Below are positions 1-5,262 of a stretch of DNA of 5,262 bases, piece after piece. The DNA is from Sulfurimonas sp. Lineage in GTDB: Bacteria; Campylobacterota; Campylobacteria; Campylobacterales; Sulfurimonadaceae. Location: positions 1 to 5,262 of the forward strand of contig JAQIBW010000201.1 in the NCBI GenBank assembly GCA_027858865.1. Direction: 5' to 3'. The notes below the pieces were generated by a model. It made no database searches. It had not been told where the DNA came from and worked only from the letters and a program-made list of their open reading frames with translations. Within the stretch, counting starts at the first letter, position 1; the number at the start of each line of letters is the position of its first letter. The translations under genes and the position numbers were made by a program.

Positions 1-171
1 GCTATTCGTCTAAAAGCGATGTTAGATGAAAAGACCATAGAAGAAAGTAACTATATAAATCCTCAAAATCTTGAGAAGATACAAAGAGATTTACTAAAAG
101 ATAGTTTTAAAATCATAAACAAGTTCAAAAAATTTATGATTTTTCACTTTCATCTAAATATGGTCGCATAA
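1..171 (+). CDS. DUF294-type putative nucleotidyltransferase, C-terminal end (partial)
   Basis: Frame 1 is open from the window edge to the TAA at 169-171, giving the last 56 residues (starts AIRLKAMLDEK, ends HFHLNMVA). The pattern IRLKAM...NYINPQNL...RDLLKDSFKIINKFKKF resembles the helical C-terminal domain (DUF294_C) of the CBS-domain/DUF294 putative nucleotidyltransferases, which are GlnD-like proteins of unproven biochemical role. The catalytic nucleotidyltransferase and CBS portions would lie upstream of the window, so activity cannot be judged. Its stop overlaps the ATG of the next frame by one base (TAATG), indicating translational coupling. The neighbours, an exonuclease and acs, match the family's frequent position in acetate-utilisation clusters. 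The assignment rests on remembered family pattern and gene order, not on a search. Confidence 0.72.
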   Translation, partial: AIRLKAMLDEKTIEESNYINPQNLEKIQRDLLKDSFKIINKFKKFMIFHFHLNMVA

Positions 172-800
172 TGTTTTTTTCTTTTATCTCTAATTTAAAA
201 GCAAAAGCAAATCGTTCAAAGCTTAAAGAAGAAGAATTTGAGTTTTTATTTGAATAGGATAATAGCGGAGAATATGTAGTTTTTGATACAGAGACAACAG
301 GTCTAAATCCAAAGAAGGATGAAATTCTTTCTATTGGAGCCGTTAAGATAAAAGATAATAAAATTATTACTTCAGAAACTTTTGAAGTTTTTATAAAAAA
401 TTCTGGTGAAATCAGCTCTAAAAGTATAGAGATACATAGAATCCGTCCGGTTGATTTAAAAAATGCCAAATCGACAGATACAGCTATACGAGAATTTTTA
501 CATTTTATAGGTTCACGCCCATTAATCGGGTATTATTTAGAGTTTGATGTAAACATGATTAACAAGTATATTAAGCCAATGTTGGGAATAACTCTTCCAA
601 ACGAAAAGATAGAAGTATCCGAAATATACTTTGATAAGACAATTTCTTTGATTCCACAAGGAAATATTGATTTACGATTCGATACAATCTTAAAAAAGTG
701 TGGCGTTCCAGACATGGGAGCGCATAATGCTGTAAATGATGCCATTATGACAGCAATGATTTTTCTTAAGTTGAACGCCAAAGGAACAAAGTCCCTTTGA
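171..800 (+). pseudogene. DnaQ/RNase T-like DEDDh 3'-5' exonuclease, interrupted by an in-frame TAG
   Basis: The frame from ATG 171 runs 28 codons, meets TAG at 255-257, then continues open to TGA 798-800; read through, it is 209 codons. Exonuclease motifs all follow the stop: Exo I FDTETTG (D39, E41), Exo II YYLEFD (D126) and Exo III HNAVND (H185, D190), so the full DEDDh set is present. Such proteins remove nucleotides from 3' ends of DNA or RNA in the cytoplasm. The 28 codons before the stop (ending KLKEEEFEFLFE) also look like the usual family leader, so a single base change to TAG is the simplest explanation. No in-frame ATG, GTG or TTG lies between the stop and D39. The first later ATG, at 555, would start after D126 and give an 81-residue remnant without D39, E41 and D126. 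Alternatives are a sequencing error or amber suppression. There is no clear Shine-Dalgarno; initiation probably depends on coupling to the upstream gene. The last residues (NAKGTKSL) are encoded inside the structured island that follows. Confidence 0.85.
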
Positions 801-850
801 CTACGCTAACGCTAAGTTTGCTTCAGCAGCAGGCTCACGCGCCTAGCCGC
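780..850. repeat. G+C-rich hairpin-rich island, possible dispersed intergenic repeat
   Basis: Bases 799-850 are about 60% G+C by hand count (31 of 52), far above the surroundings. Three foldable elements follow each other. Bases 780-787 pair with 791-798 (one mismatch, loop AAA). Bases 811-816 pair with 821-827 (GCTAAG against CTT-C-AGC, one bulged C, loop TTTG). Bases 832-835 pair with 845-848 (GGCT/AGCC), with an alternative AGGC/GCCT pairing. A short direct repeat CGCTAA occurs at 804-815. The first hairpin overlaps the end of the exonuclease frame and its stop codon. No T-tract follows any stem, so it is not a standard intrinsic terminator. Composition and structure suggest a REP-like or other small dispersed element. 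That identity is inference; copies elsewhere in the genome were not checked. Confidence 0.45.
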
Positions 851-878
851 TTATGAAATAAAAAATAATTAAATTAAC

Positions 879-884
879 AAAGGA
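879..884 (+). promoter_or_regulatory. acs ribosome binding site
   Basis: AAAGGA lies 6 bases before the ATG at 891 and supports this start. The leader from 853 to 890 is almost pure A and T and should be unstructured. I could not identify a convincing promoter for acs between 801 and 878, so acs may be read from an unrecognised promoter or from upstream. Confidence 0.75.
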
Positions 885-890
885 AAAATA

Positions 891-2855
891 ATGTCAGACA
901 ATAAGCCAGTTTTTAAACCAAACAAAGAGTTCGCTAAAAATGCAAATATTAGAAATATGTGTGAATACCACGATCTTCAGGACAAAGCAATAGAAGATTA
1001 TGAGGGTTTTTGGGGTGATTTCGCTAAAGAAAAGATTGATTGGATTGAGCCTTTTGATAATGTTTTAGATGAAAGTAATGCTCCATTTGTAAAGTGGTTT
1101 GATGGTGGTAAATTAAATGTTTCTGCTCAGTGTATAGATCGTCATTTAGATTCTCGTAAAAATAAAGCTGCTATCATTTTTGAAGGTGATAGAGGTGATG
1201 TTCAGACTATTACTTATTTGGATTTATATAAAAATGTAAATAGATTTGCGAACCTTTTAAAAGAAGACTTTAATGTGAAAAAAGGTGATAGAGTTATTAT
1301 CTATATGCCAATGATTCCTGAAGCTGCTTATGCAATGTTGGCATGTGCTAGAATCGGTGCAATCCACTCTATCGTGTTTGGTGGATTCTCTTCTGAAGCA
1401 CTACGTGATAGAATCGAAGATGCAGAAGCAAAAGTGGTTATTACTGCAGATGGTGCTTTTAGAAAAGAAAAACCATATATGCTAAAACCAGTTGTTGATG
1501 CTGCACTTACTGGTAAAACACCAGTTAAGAAAGTTGTTGTTGTTCAAAGAAACCATGAAGATGTTGAATGGGTAGCGGGTAGAGATTATTCATATAATGA
1601 AATGATTACAAATAAGTCTACTCATTGTGCTCCAGAAGTGATGGATAGTGAAGATCCTCTTTTTCTACTTTATACATCAGGTTCTACGGGCAAGCCAAAA
1701 GGTGTTCAGCATAACTCTGCTGGCTATATTCTTTGGGCTCAAATGACTATGGAATGGGTGTTTGACGTTAAAGAAAACGATACTTACTGGTGTACTGCTG
1801 ATGTAGGTTGGATTACAGGTCATACATACATCGTTTACGGTCCTCTTGCAATGGGTGCAACTACTGTAATGTTTGAGGGTGTTATAACATTCCCAGATGC
1901 TGGTCGTCCATGGTCAATGGTTGAAAACCATAGAATTAACCAATTTTATACAGCTCCAACTGCTATTCGCGTTTTACATAAAATGGGTGAAAATGAGCCT
2001 AAAAAATACGATTTAAGCTCTTTAAAAGTTCTAGGAACAGTTGGTGAACCAATCGATCCTCCTGCATGGAAATGGTACTACGAAGAAGTAGGTCAAAGTA
2101 AGTGTGCAATCGTTGATACATATTGGCAAACTGAGACTGGTGGACATGTTGTCTCTCCACTTCCTGGTGCTACTCCGATTAAACCTGGATGTGCTACATT
2201 CCCACTACCAGGAATAATGGCTGAAATATTAGATCCTGCTACAGGTGAAAAAGTTGAAGCTGGTGAAAAAGGTTATATGTGTATTACTAAGCCTTGGCCT
2301 GCACAAATCCGTGGTGTATGGGGTGATGAAGAAAGATATATTAAATCATACTACGGTGATGTTGAAAAAGACGGAAAACCAGTTTATTTTACAGGTGACG
2401 GCGCTGTTTATGATGAAGATGGTTATATCACTATTACAGGTCGTACAGACGATGTTATTAATGTTTCTGGACATAGAATGGGAACAGCTGAAGTTGAAGC
2501 TGCAATCAAGAAGCATCCAAATGTAGCAGAAGTTGCAGTTGTTGGTAAGCCACACCCACTAAAAGGTGAGGGTATCTTCGCGTATATCGTACTAAAAGAG
2601 GATGATGGTATAGCTGATGAAGTTGAAGAAGTGAAAGCTATTAACAACATTATCAAAAAAGAGATTGGTAGTATCGCTCTTTGTGATGATATGGTTTTTG
2701 TTTCAGGACTACCTAAAACTCGTTCAGGAAAAATCATGAGAAGAATTCTTCGTGCTATAGCTAAAGACGAAGAAGTAACTCAAGATATTTCAACTCTTGA
2801 AGATCCAAGTATCGTTGCTACAATAGCAAGTAAAGTTCAAAGTTGTTCTTTATAA
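891..2855 (+). CDS. acs: acetyl-CoA synthetase (AMP-forming acetate--CoA ligase)
   Basis: This cytoplasmic enzyme activates acetate with ATP to acetyl-AMP and transfers the acetyl group to CoA, feeding acetate into central metabolism. The 654-residue length matches the family (Salmonella Acs is 652). An N-terminal ACS extension (about 25-85) precedes the large AMP-binding domain. Visible motifs are the phosphate loop YTSGSTGKPKGV (261-272), WITGH (307-311), GEP (385-387), YWQTETGG (411-418) with W412, which corresponds to the Trp that restricts the pocket to acetate, TGD (501-503), and the hinge and A8 region GRTDD...GHRMGTAEVE (517-536). The C-terminal PKTRSGK (608-614) carries K614, the catalytic Lys that is reversibly acetylated in Salmonella Acs, so the same control is possible here. 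Other acetate-pocket positions by Salmonella alignment are I308 (Val310 there), T309 and V384. The gene is intact. It follows the DUF294 and exonuclease genes, as in acetate-use clusters, and ends at a terminator. Confidence 0.97.
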   Translation: MSDNKPVFKPNKEFAKNANIRNMCEYHDLQDKAIEDYEGFWGDFAKEKIDWIEPFDNVLDESNAPFVKWFDGGKLNVSAQCIDRHLDSRKNKAAIIFEGDRGDVQTITYLDLYKNVNRFANLLKEDFNVKKGDRVIIYMPMIPEAAYAMLACARIGAIHSIVFGGFSSEALRDRIEDAEAKVVITADGAFRKEKPYMLKPVVDAALTGKTPVKKVVVVQRNHEDVEWVAGRDYSYNEMITNKSTHCAPEVMDSEDPLFLLYTSGSTGKPKGVQHNSAGYILWAQMTMEWVFDVKENDTYWCTADVGWITGHTYIVYGPLAMGATTVMFEGVITFPDAGRPWSMVENHRINQFYTAPTAIRVLHKMGENEPKKYDLSSLKVLGTVGEPIDPPAWKWYYEEVGQSKCAIVDTYWQTETGGHVVSPLPGATPIKPGCATFPLPGIMAEILDPATGEKVEAGEKGYMCITKPWPAQIRGVWGDEERYIKSYYGDVEKDGKPVYFTGDGAVYDEDGYITITGRTDDVINVSGHRMGTAEVEAAIKKHPNVAEVAVVGKPHPLKGEGIFAYIVLKEDDGIADEVEEVKAINNIIKKEIGSIALCDDMVFVSGLPKTRSGKIMRRILRAIAKDEEVTQDISTLEDPSIVATIASKVQSCSL

Positions 2856-2864
2856 TATAAAATA

Positions 2865-2896
2865 TAAAACTCTTGGGAGTTATCCTGAGAGTTTTA
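2865..2896 (+). terminator. Intrinsic terminator after acs
   Basis: Ten bases after the acs stop, 2865-2878 pairs with 2883-2896 in a 14-bp stem with two G-T wobbles and a GTTA loop. The 5' arm begins TAAAACTCT and the 3' arm ends AGAGTTTTA, so the terminal U run is part of the stem. Because the other strand also ends in T's it could act in both directions, though no opposing gene is seen. It separates acs from the chemoreceptor gene as transcription units. Confidence 0.85.
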
Positions 2897-2912
2897 ACTC
2901 ATTTTCAAGTAT

Positions 2913-2928
2913 GAATGAATACTCACTC
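2913..2928. promoter_or_regulatory. Imperfect 16-bp palindrome, candidate TetR-family operator
   Basis: GAATGAATACTCACTC equals its own reverse complement at 12 of 16 positions (GARTGARTAYTCAYTC pattern). Half-sites of the GAATGA...TCATTC type are typical of TetR/AcrR-family operators. It lies 60 bases before the chemoreceptor start and just upstream of, or touching, the likely -35 region, where a bound repressor could block transcription. No regulator gene is in the window, so the binding protein is unknown and the assignment is inference from symmetry and position. Confidence 0.4.
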
Positions 2929-2929
2929 T

Positions 2930-2958
2930 CTAATTATTAAGAGTATTATAGTTATACT
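2930..2958 (+). promoter_or_regulatory. Possible sigma-70-type promoter of the chemoreceptor gene
   Basis: TATACT at 2953-2958 is a fair -10 element, 29 bases before the ATG; TATTAT at 2944-2949 is an alternative. No good -35 is visible at the expected spacing (CTAATT at 2930-2935). That is common in Campylobacterota, where -35 elements are weak. No flagellar sigma-28 or sigma-54 consensus was recognised. The preceding terminator means the gene needs a promoter here; the exact site is uncertain. Confidence 0.4.
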
Positions 2959-2975
2959 ACTTTTTATTATATAAC

Positions 2976-2980
2976 AAAGG
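2976..2980 (+). promoter_or_regulatory. Chemoreceptor gene ribosome binding site
   Basis: AAAGG lies 7 bases before the ATG at 2988 and fixes that start, which is followed at once by a plausible first transmembrane segment. Confidence 0.75.
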
Positions 2981-2987
2981 CCGTATT

Positions 2988-5114
2988 ATGAAATTATCTA
3001 TTCAGTTGAGATTACAGATTCTTATATTTAGTGCAATGTTTTTTATGTCTTTAGCTCTTGCCTTACAGTTCGTAAATGAAGTAAATAAAGCAACTGATAA
3101 AAATATACAAAACTACACAAATGAAACTTATGATGTAAAAAAGAATGAGTTAAAGATGTTTACCTCTATTGTTGTAAAAACACTTAACTCTTTTTATGAA
3201 AAAACATCAATTGAAAATGTAAAAAAAGAAGTTTCTAGTGGTTTGACACAGCAGATGGAACTGCTCTTTTTTATAGAAGAAAATGAATATGAAAAAAACA
3301 AAAATAGACTCTCCAGCAATGAACTTAAAAATCATATTAAAAATATTGTTAGTACAACTAGATATTCAACTGATGGATATTTTTGGATAAATGATCTTGA
3401 TGCTGTAATAATAGACCATCCTATAAAACCGCAATTGAACGGTAAAGATATGTCAAGTTTGGCAGATAAAAATGGTGTAAAACTCTTTAATGAGTTTGCA
3501 AAAGTTGCAAAGAAGAGTGGAAGTGGTTTTGTAAATTATGTTTGGCCAAAACCAGGTTCAAAAACTTCAGAAGAAAAGATATCTTTTGTAAAACTATTTA
3601 AACCTTTTAACTGGGTAATAGGCACAGGGGAAAATACATCCGATAGAATCGCTATTATAAAAAAAGATGCTCTTAAAGTAGTATCTCAGATGCGATATGG
3701 AGAAAATGGATACTTCTGGGTAAATGATTTAAAAGCTGTTATAGTGGAACATCCTATAAGTCCGGAACTAAATGGTAAAGATTTATCAGGATTACAAGAT
3801 GAAAACGGTCTATATGTATTTAAAGAGTTTGCTAAAATTGCTGGAGAAAAAGGCAGCGGTTATGTAGATTACGTTTGGACAAAACCAGATTCCAAAATGC
3901 CAGAAGATAAAATCTCTTATGTAGAACTGTTTAAACCTTGGGGATGGGTTATTGGTACCGGAGCATATAAACTAGATTTAGTAGAGAGCATCAAACCAAA
4001 AATACAAAATATAAAAGATAACGCTTCACAAAATATAAAAACTATTGTATTTAATGTAGTTAGTTCAGCAATAATTATTTTGATTATTTTTATGGGAAGT
4101 GTTTATTTCTTAATAAAAAATGGGATAACAAAGCATATTGTTAATCTTGAAGAGGTTATGAGTAAGATTTCAAAAGATAAAGATTTGACTATTAAAATAG
4201 ATACAAATACTCCAAAAGAGATATCTCAGATAGGTTTGGCATTTAACTCTCTTATGGGGTCACTAAACTCTCTTATTTATGAAGCAAGAAGTGGAGCTAT
4301 TGAAAATGCGTCAGTATCACAAGAACTATCTACAACATCTCATGTAGTTAGTAATAATGTAAAAACATCAGTAGATATCATCAAAGAGACTACACAAAGT
4401 ACTGATGTGATGATAAATGAAATATTAAGAGCTATTGAAGATTCTAAGTCTAGTAAAGCTGAAATCTTAGAAGCTAGTAATATGCTAAACGATGCAAGAC
4501 AAGAGATAATAGACCTTACAGCTAAAGTACAAAGAAGTGCAGAGTCAGAAGTTGATTTAGCACATAAAATAGAAGCTCTTTCTCAAGATAGTGAACAGGT
4601 AAAAGATGTACTTAGCGTTATATCAGATATTGCAGATCAAACAAATCTTCTTGCTCTAAATGCTGCTATTGAAGCTGCTAGCGCCGGTGAGCATGGTCGA
4701 GGATTTGCAGTTGTTGCTGATGAAGTCCGTAAACTTGCAGAGAGAACCCAAAAGTCCTTATCGGATATAAATGCTACTATCAACCTGATAGTTCAGGCTA
4801 CTCACTCAGCTAGTGACAGTATGAGTTTAAACTCAAAGCAGATGGAAGAACTTGCTGTAGTTTCTACTAACGTTGAAGTGAAAATAAACACAACAACGGA
4901 GATTGTTAATAAAGCTACTATAGCAAGTGATAGGAGTGTTGAAGATTTCGAGAAAGCCGGAAAACATATGGAGAATATCTCTAAAAAAATAGACCATATT
5001 AATGATATATCTATTTCAAATGGAGAAAGCGTGCATGAGATTACAGATGCGGTGGCGCATTTAACTAATATGACGCATAAATTAACTAATCAACTAGAGC
5101 TGTTTAAAACTTAA
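2988..5114 (+). CDS. Methyl-accepting chemotaxis protein with tandem Cache sensor
   Basis: This inner-membrane chemoreceptor (708 residues) binds a ligand in the periplasm and controls CheA through CheW at its cytoplasmic tip. In order: TM1 (about 8-28); a periplasmic region (about 30-350) with a long helix, then two Cache modules (125-214 and 236-325) of the sCache_2/dCache_2 type, each with GYFW(I/V)ND, HPI.P.LNGKD and W(V)IGTG; TM2 (about 352-376); HAMP (about 377-430); and a coiled-coil signalling domain with its hairpin tip at about 546-590 (ADQTNLLALNAAIEAA... GRGFAVVADEVRKLAERT). About 20 heptads on each arm would fit a 40H-like length class. ASVSQELST (441-449) and the Glu pair at 620-621 are possible methylation sites. 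No C-terminal CheR-binding pentapeptide is present (ends LELFKT). Oddities are S565 where Tsr has R388, and H383 at the usual HAMP Pro. Related Cache receptors bind acetate, pyruvate or similar carboxylates; the ligand here is unknown. It is monocistronic or leads into pyrF. Confidence 0.95.
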   Translation: MKLSIQLRLQILIFSAMFFMSLALALQFVNEVNKATDKNIQNYTNETYDVKKNELKMFTSIVVKTLNSFYEKTSIENVKKEVSSGLTQQMELLFFIEENEYEKNKNRLSSNELKNHIKNIVSTTRYSTDGYFWINDLDAVIIDHPIKPQLNGKDMSSLADKNGVKLFNEFAKVAKKSGSGFVNYVWPKPGSKTSEEKISFVKLFKPFNWVIGTGENTSDRIAIIKKDALKVVSQMRYGENGYFWVNDLKAVIVEHPISPELNGKDLSGLQDENGLYVFKEFAKIAGEKGSGYVDYVWTKPDSKMPEDKISYVELFKPWGWVIGTGAYKLDLVESIKPKIQNIKDNASQNIKTIVFNVVSSAIIILIIFMGSVYFLIKNGITKHIVNLEEVMSKISKDKDLTIKIDTNTPKEISQIGLAFNSLMGSLNSLIYEARSGAIENASVSQELSTTSHVVSNNVKTSVDIIKETTQSTDVMINEILRAIEDSKSSKAEILEASNMLNDARQEIIDLTAKVQRSAESEVDLAHKIEALSQDSEQVKDVLSVISDIADQTNLLALNAAIEAASAGEHGRGFAVVADEVRKLAERTQKSLSDINATINLIVQATHSASDSMSLNSKQMEELAVVSTNVEVKINTTTEIVNKATIASDRSVEDFEKAGKHMENISKKIDHINDISISNGESVHEITDAVAHLTNMTHKLTNQLELFKT
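3360..3962 (+). repeat. Internal duplication: two Cache modules in the chemoreceptor
   Basis: Residues 125-214 (3360-3629) and 236-325 (3693-3962) are both 90 residues long and align without gaps. By hand count 58 of 90 positions are identical. Conserved blocks in both copies include GYFW, the HPI...P.LNGKD segment, EFAK, GSG, YVW.KP and LFKP..WVIGTG. A 21-residue linker separates them. This is a protein-level duplication within one gene, not a mobile repeat. Confidence 0.9.
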
Positions 5115-5137
5115 TATTTGTTATACTTTCACAAATA
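5115..5137 (+). promoter_or_regulatory. Inverted repeat with -10-like element ahead of pyrF
   Basis: TATTTGT (5115-5121) and ACAAATA (5131-5137) form a perfect 7-bp inverted repeat with a 9-base spacer. The spacer contains TATACT (5122-5127), preceded by GT exactly as in the chemoreceptor promoter candidate (GTTATACT in both). It could be a pyrF promoter with an overlapping operator, or chance in AT-rich sequence. No -35 or T-tract on the + strand was seen, so it is unlikely to be a terminator for the chemoreceptor gene. Confidence 0.35.
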
Positions 5138-5143
5138 AAACAA

Positions 5144-5149
5144 AGAGAG
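5144..5149 (+). promoter_or_regulatory. pyrF ribosome binding site
   Basis: AGAGAG-type purine-rich sequence 5 bases before the ATG at 5155 serves as a modest Shine-Dalgarno and supports that start. Confidence 0.55.
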
Positions 5150-5154
5150 TATAG

Positions 5155-5262
5155 ATGCAGTTATGTGTAGCACTTGACTTACCTACAAAAGAAGAAAACT
5201 TAGACTTAATCGAGAAAATAAAAGAGTATGATGTTTGGCTAAAAGTTGGACTTCGTAATTAT
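5155..5262 (+). CDS. pyrF: Orotidine 5'-phosphate decarboxylase, N-terminal part (partial)
   Basis: The frame from ATG 5155 is open to the window end, giving 36 residues beginning MQLCVALDLPTKEENL and ending VWLKVGLRNY. This is the start of a bacterial PyrF TIM barrel: strand 1 VALDLP with D8, and strand 2 WLKVGL with K30. These have the same 22-residue spacing as the substrate-binding Asp11 and Lys33 of Bacillus subtilis PyrF. The enzyme decarboxylates OMP to UMP, the last step of de novo UMP synthesis, in the cytoplasm. The catalytic D-x-K-x-x-D block would lie beyond the window. The gene starts 40 bases after the chemoreceptor stop; functional linkage to it is not expected. Confidence 0.9.
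   Translation, partial: MQLCVALDLPTKEENLDLIEKIKEYDVWLKVGLRNY

Noticed and set aside
174..180. Run of seven T's at the start of the exonuclease as a phase-variable tract
   Set aside because: Both alternative frames hit stops within about 25 bases and the interruption is an in-frame TAG further on, so slippage here would not restore the protein.
134..469. 111-codon open frame on the - strand
   Set aside because: It lies antisense to the DUF294 end and exonuclease frame, has no recognisable family pattern, and the + strand carries clear catalytic motifs.
533..781. 82-codon open frame on the - strand
   Set aside because: Antisense shadow of the exonuclease; composition is that of a reversed coding frame.
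555..800. 81-residue + strand frame as an independent gene
   Set aside because: It is the C-terminal piece of the exonuclease after the internal stop, lacks D39, E41 and D126, and no clear ribosome binding site precedes its ATG.
797..802. TTGACT as a -35 box for acs
   Set aside because: No -10-like sequence lies 16-18 bases downstream, which is G+C-rich.
832..848. Sigma-54 promoter (GG-N10-GC) in the G+C-rich island
   Set aside because: The nearest GG and GC pairs are 12 bases apart and the flanking consensus is absent.
2245..2526. 93-codon + strand frame inside acs
   Set aside because: Out-of-frame shadow within the conserved acs coding region, with no family signal.
2346..2737. Two - strand frames (2346-2555 and 2423-2737) inside acs
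   Set aside because: Antisense shadows of acs; Ser/Ile-rich composition is typical of reverse reading, and there is no start context.
1..5262. CRISPR array, tRNA, rRNA, insertion sequence or prophage genes
   Set aside because: No regularly spaced repeats, cloverleaf, rRNA-like or transposase/integrase signal was seen on either strand.

Overview
The window is AT-rich bacterial DNA (roughly one third G+C by eye) and reads almost entirely on the + strand. The acetyl-CoA synthetase, the tandem-Cache chemoreceptor, the PyrF N-terminus and the compact layout all suggest a Campylobacterota (epsilonproteobacterial) genome, perhaps Sulfurimonas-like. The phylum is a fair inference; the genus is a guess.

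Layout: (1) 1-171, the last 56 codons of a DUF294-type putative nucleotidyltransferase. (2) 171-800, a DnaQ/RNase T-like DEDDh 3'-5' exonuclease, coupled to the previous gene by a one-base stop/start overlap and interrupted at codon 29 by an in-frame TAG. All five catalytic residues lie after the stop, and no in-frame ATG, GTG or TTG exists between the stop and the first two of them, so it is called a pseudogene. (3) 780-850, a short G+C-rich, hairpin-rich island that supplies the 3' end of the exonuclease frame; it looks like a dispersed intergenic repeat. (4) 891-2855, acs, intact acetyl-CoA synthetase, followed by a strong intrinsic terminator (2865-2896). (5) 2897-2987, an intergenic region with an imperfect 16-bp palindrome that resembles a TetR-family operator, a weak promoter and a ribosome binding site. 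(6) 2988-5114, a complete methyl-accepting chemotaxis protein with two near-equal Cache modules in its periplasmic part. (7) 5155-5262, the N-terminal 36 codons of pyrF.

How the genes fit together: DUF294 protein, DnaQ-like exonuclease and acs recur together in proteobacterial acetate-uptake and activation clusters, often with a sodium/solute symporter further upstream, which is outside this window. Acs would convert imported acetate to acetyl-CoA. The chemoreceptor is a separate transcription unit, because a terminator separates it from acs. Its Cache type is known in other bacteria to bind small carboxylates, so an acetate or related ligand is possible but unproven. pyrF is pyrimidine-biosynthesis housekeeping.

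I do not see a wholly new system here. The points most worth following up are the nonsense-interrupted exonuclease, the structured island, the palindrome before the chemoreceptor gene, and a Ser at a normally Arg position in the chemoreceptor signalling tip.
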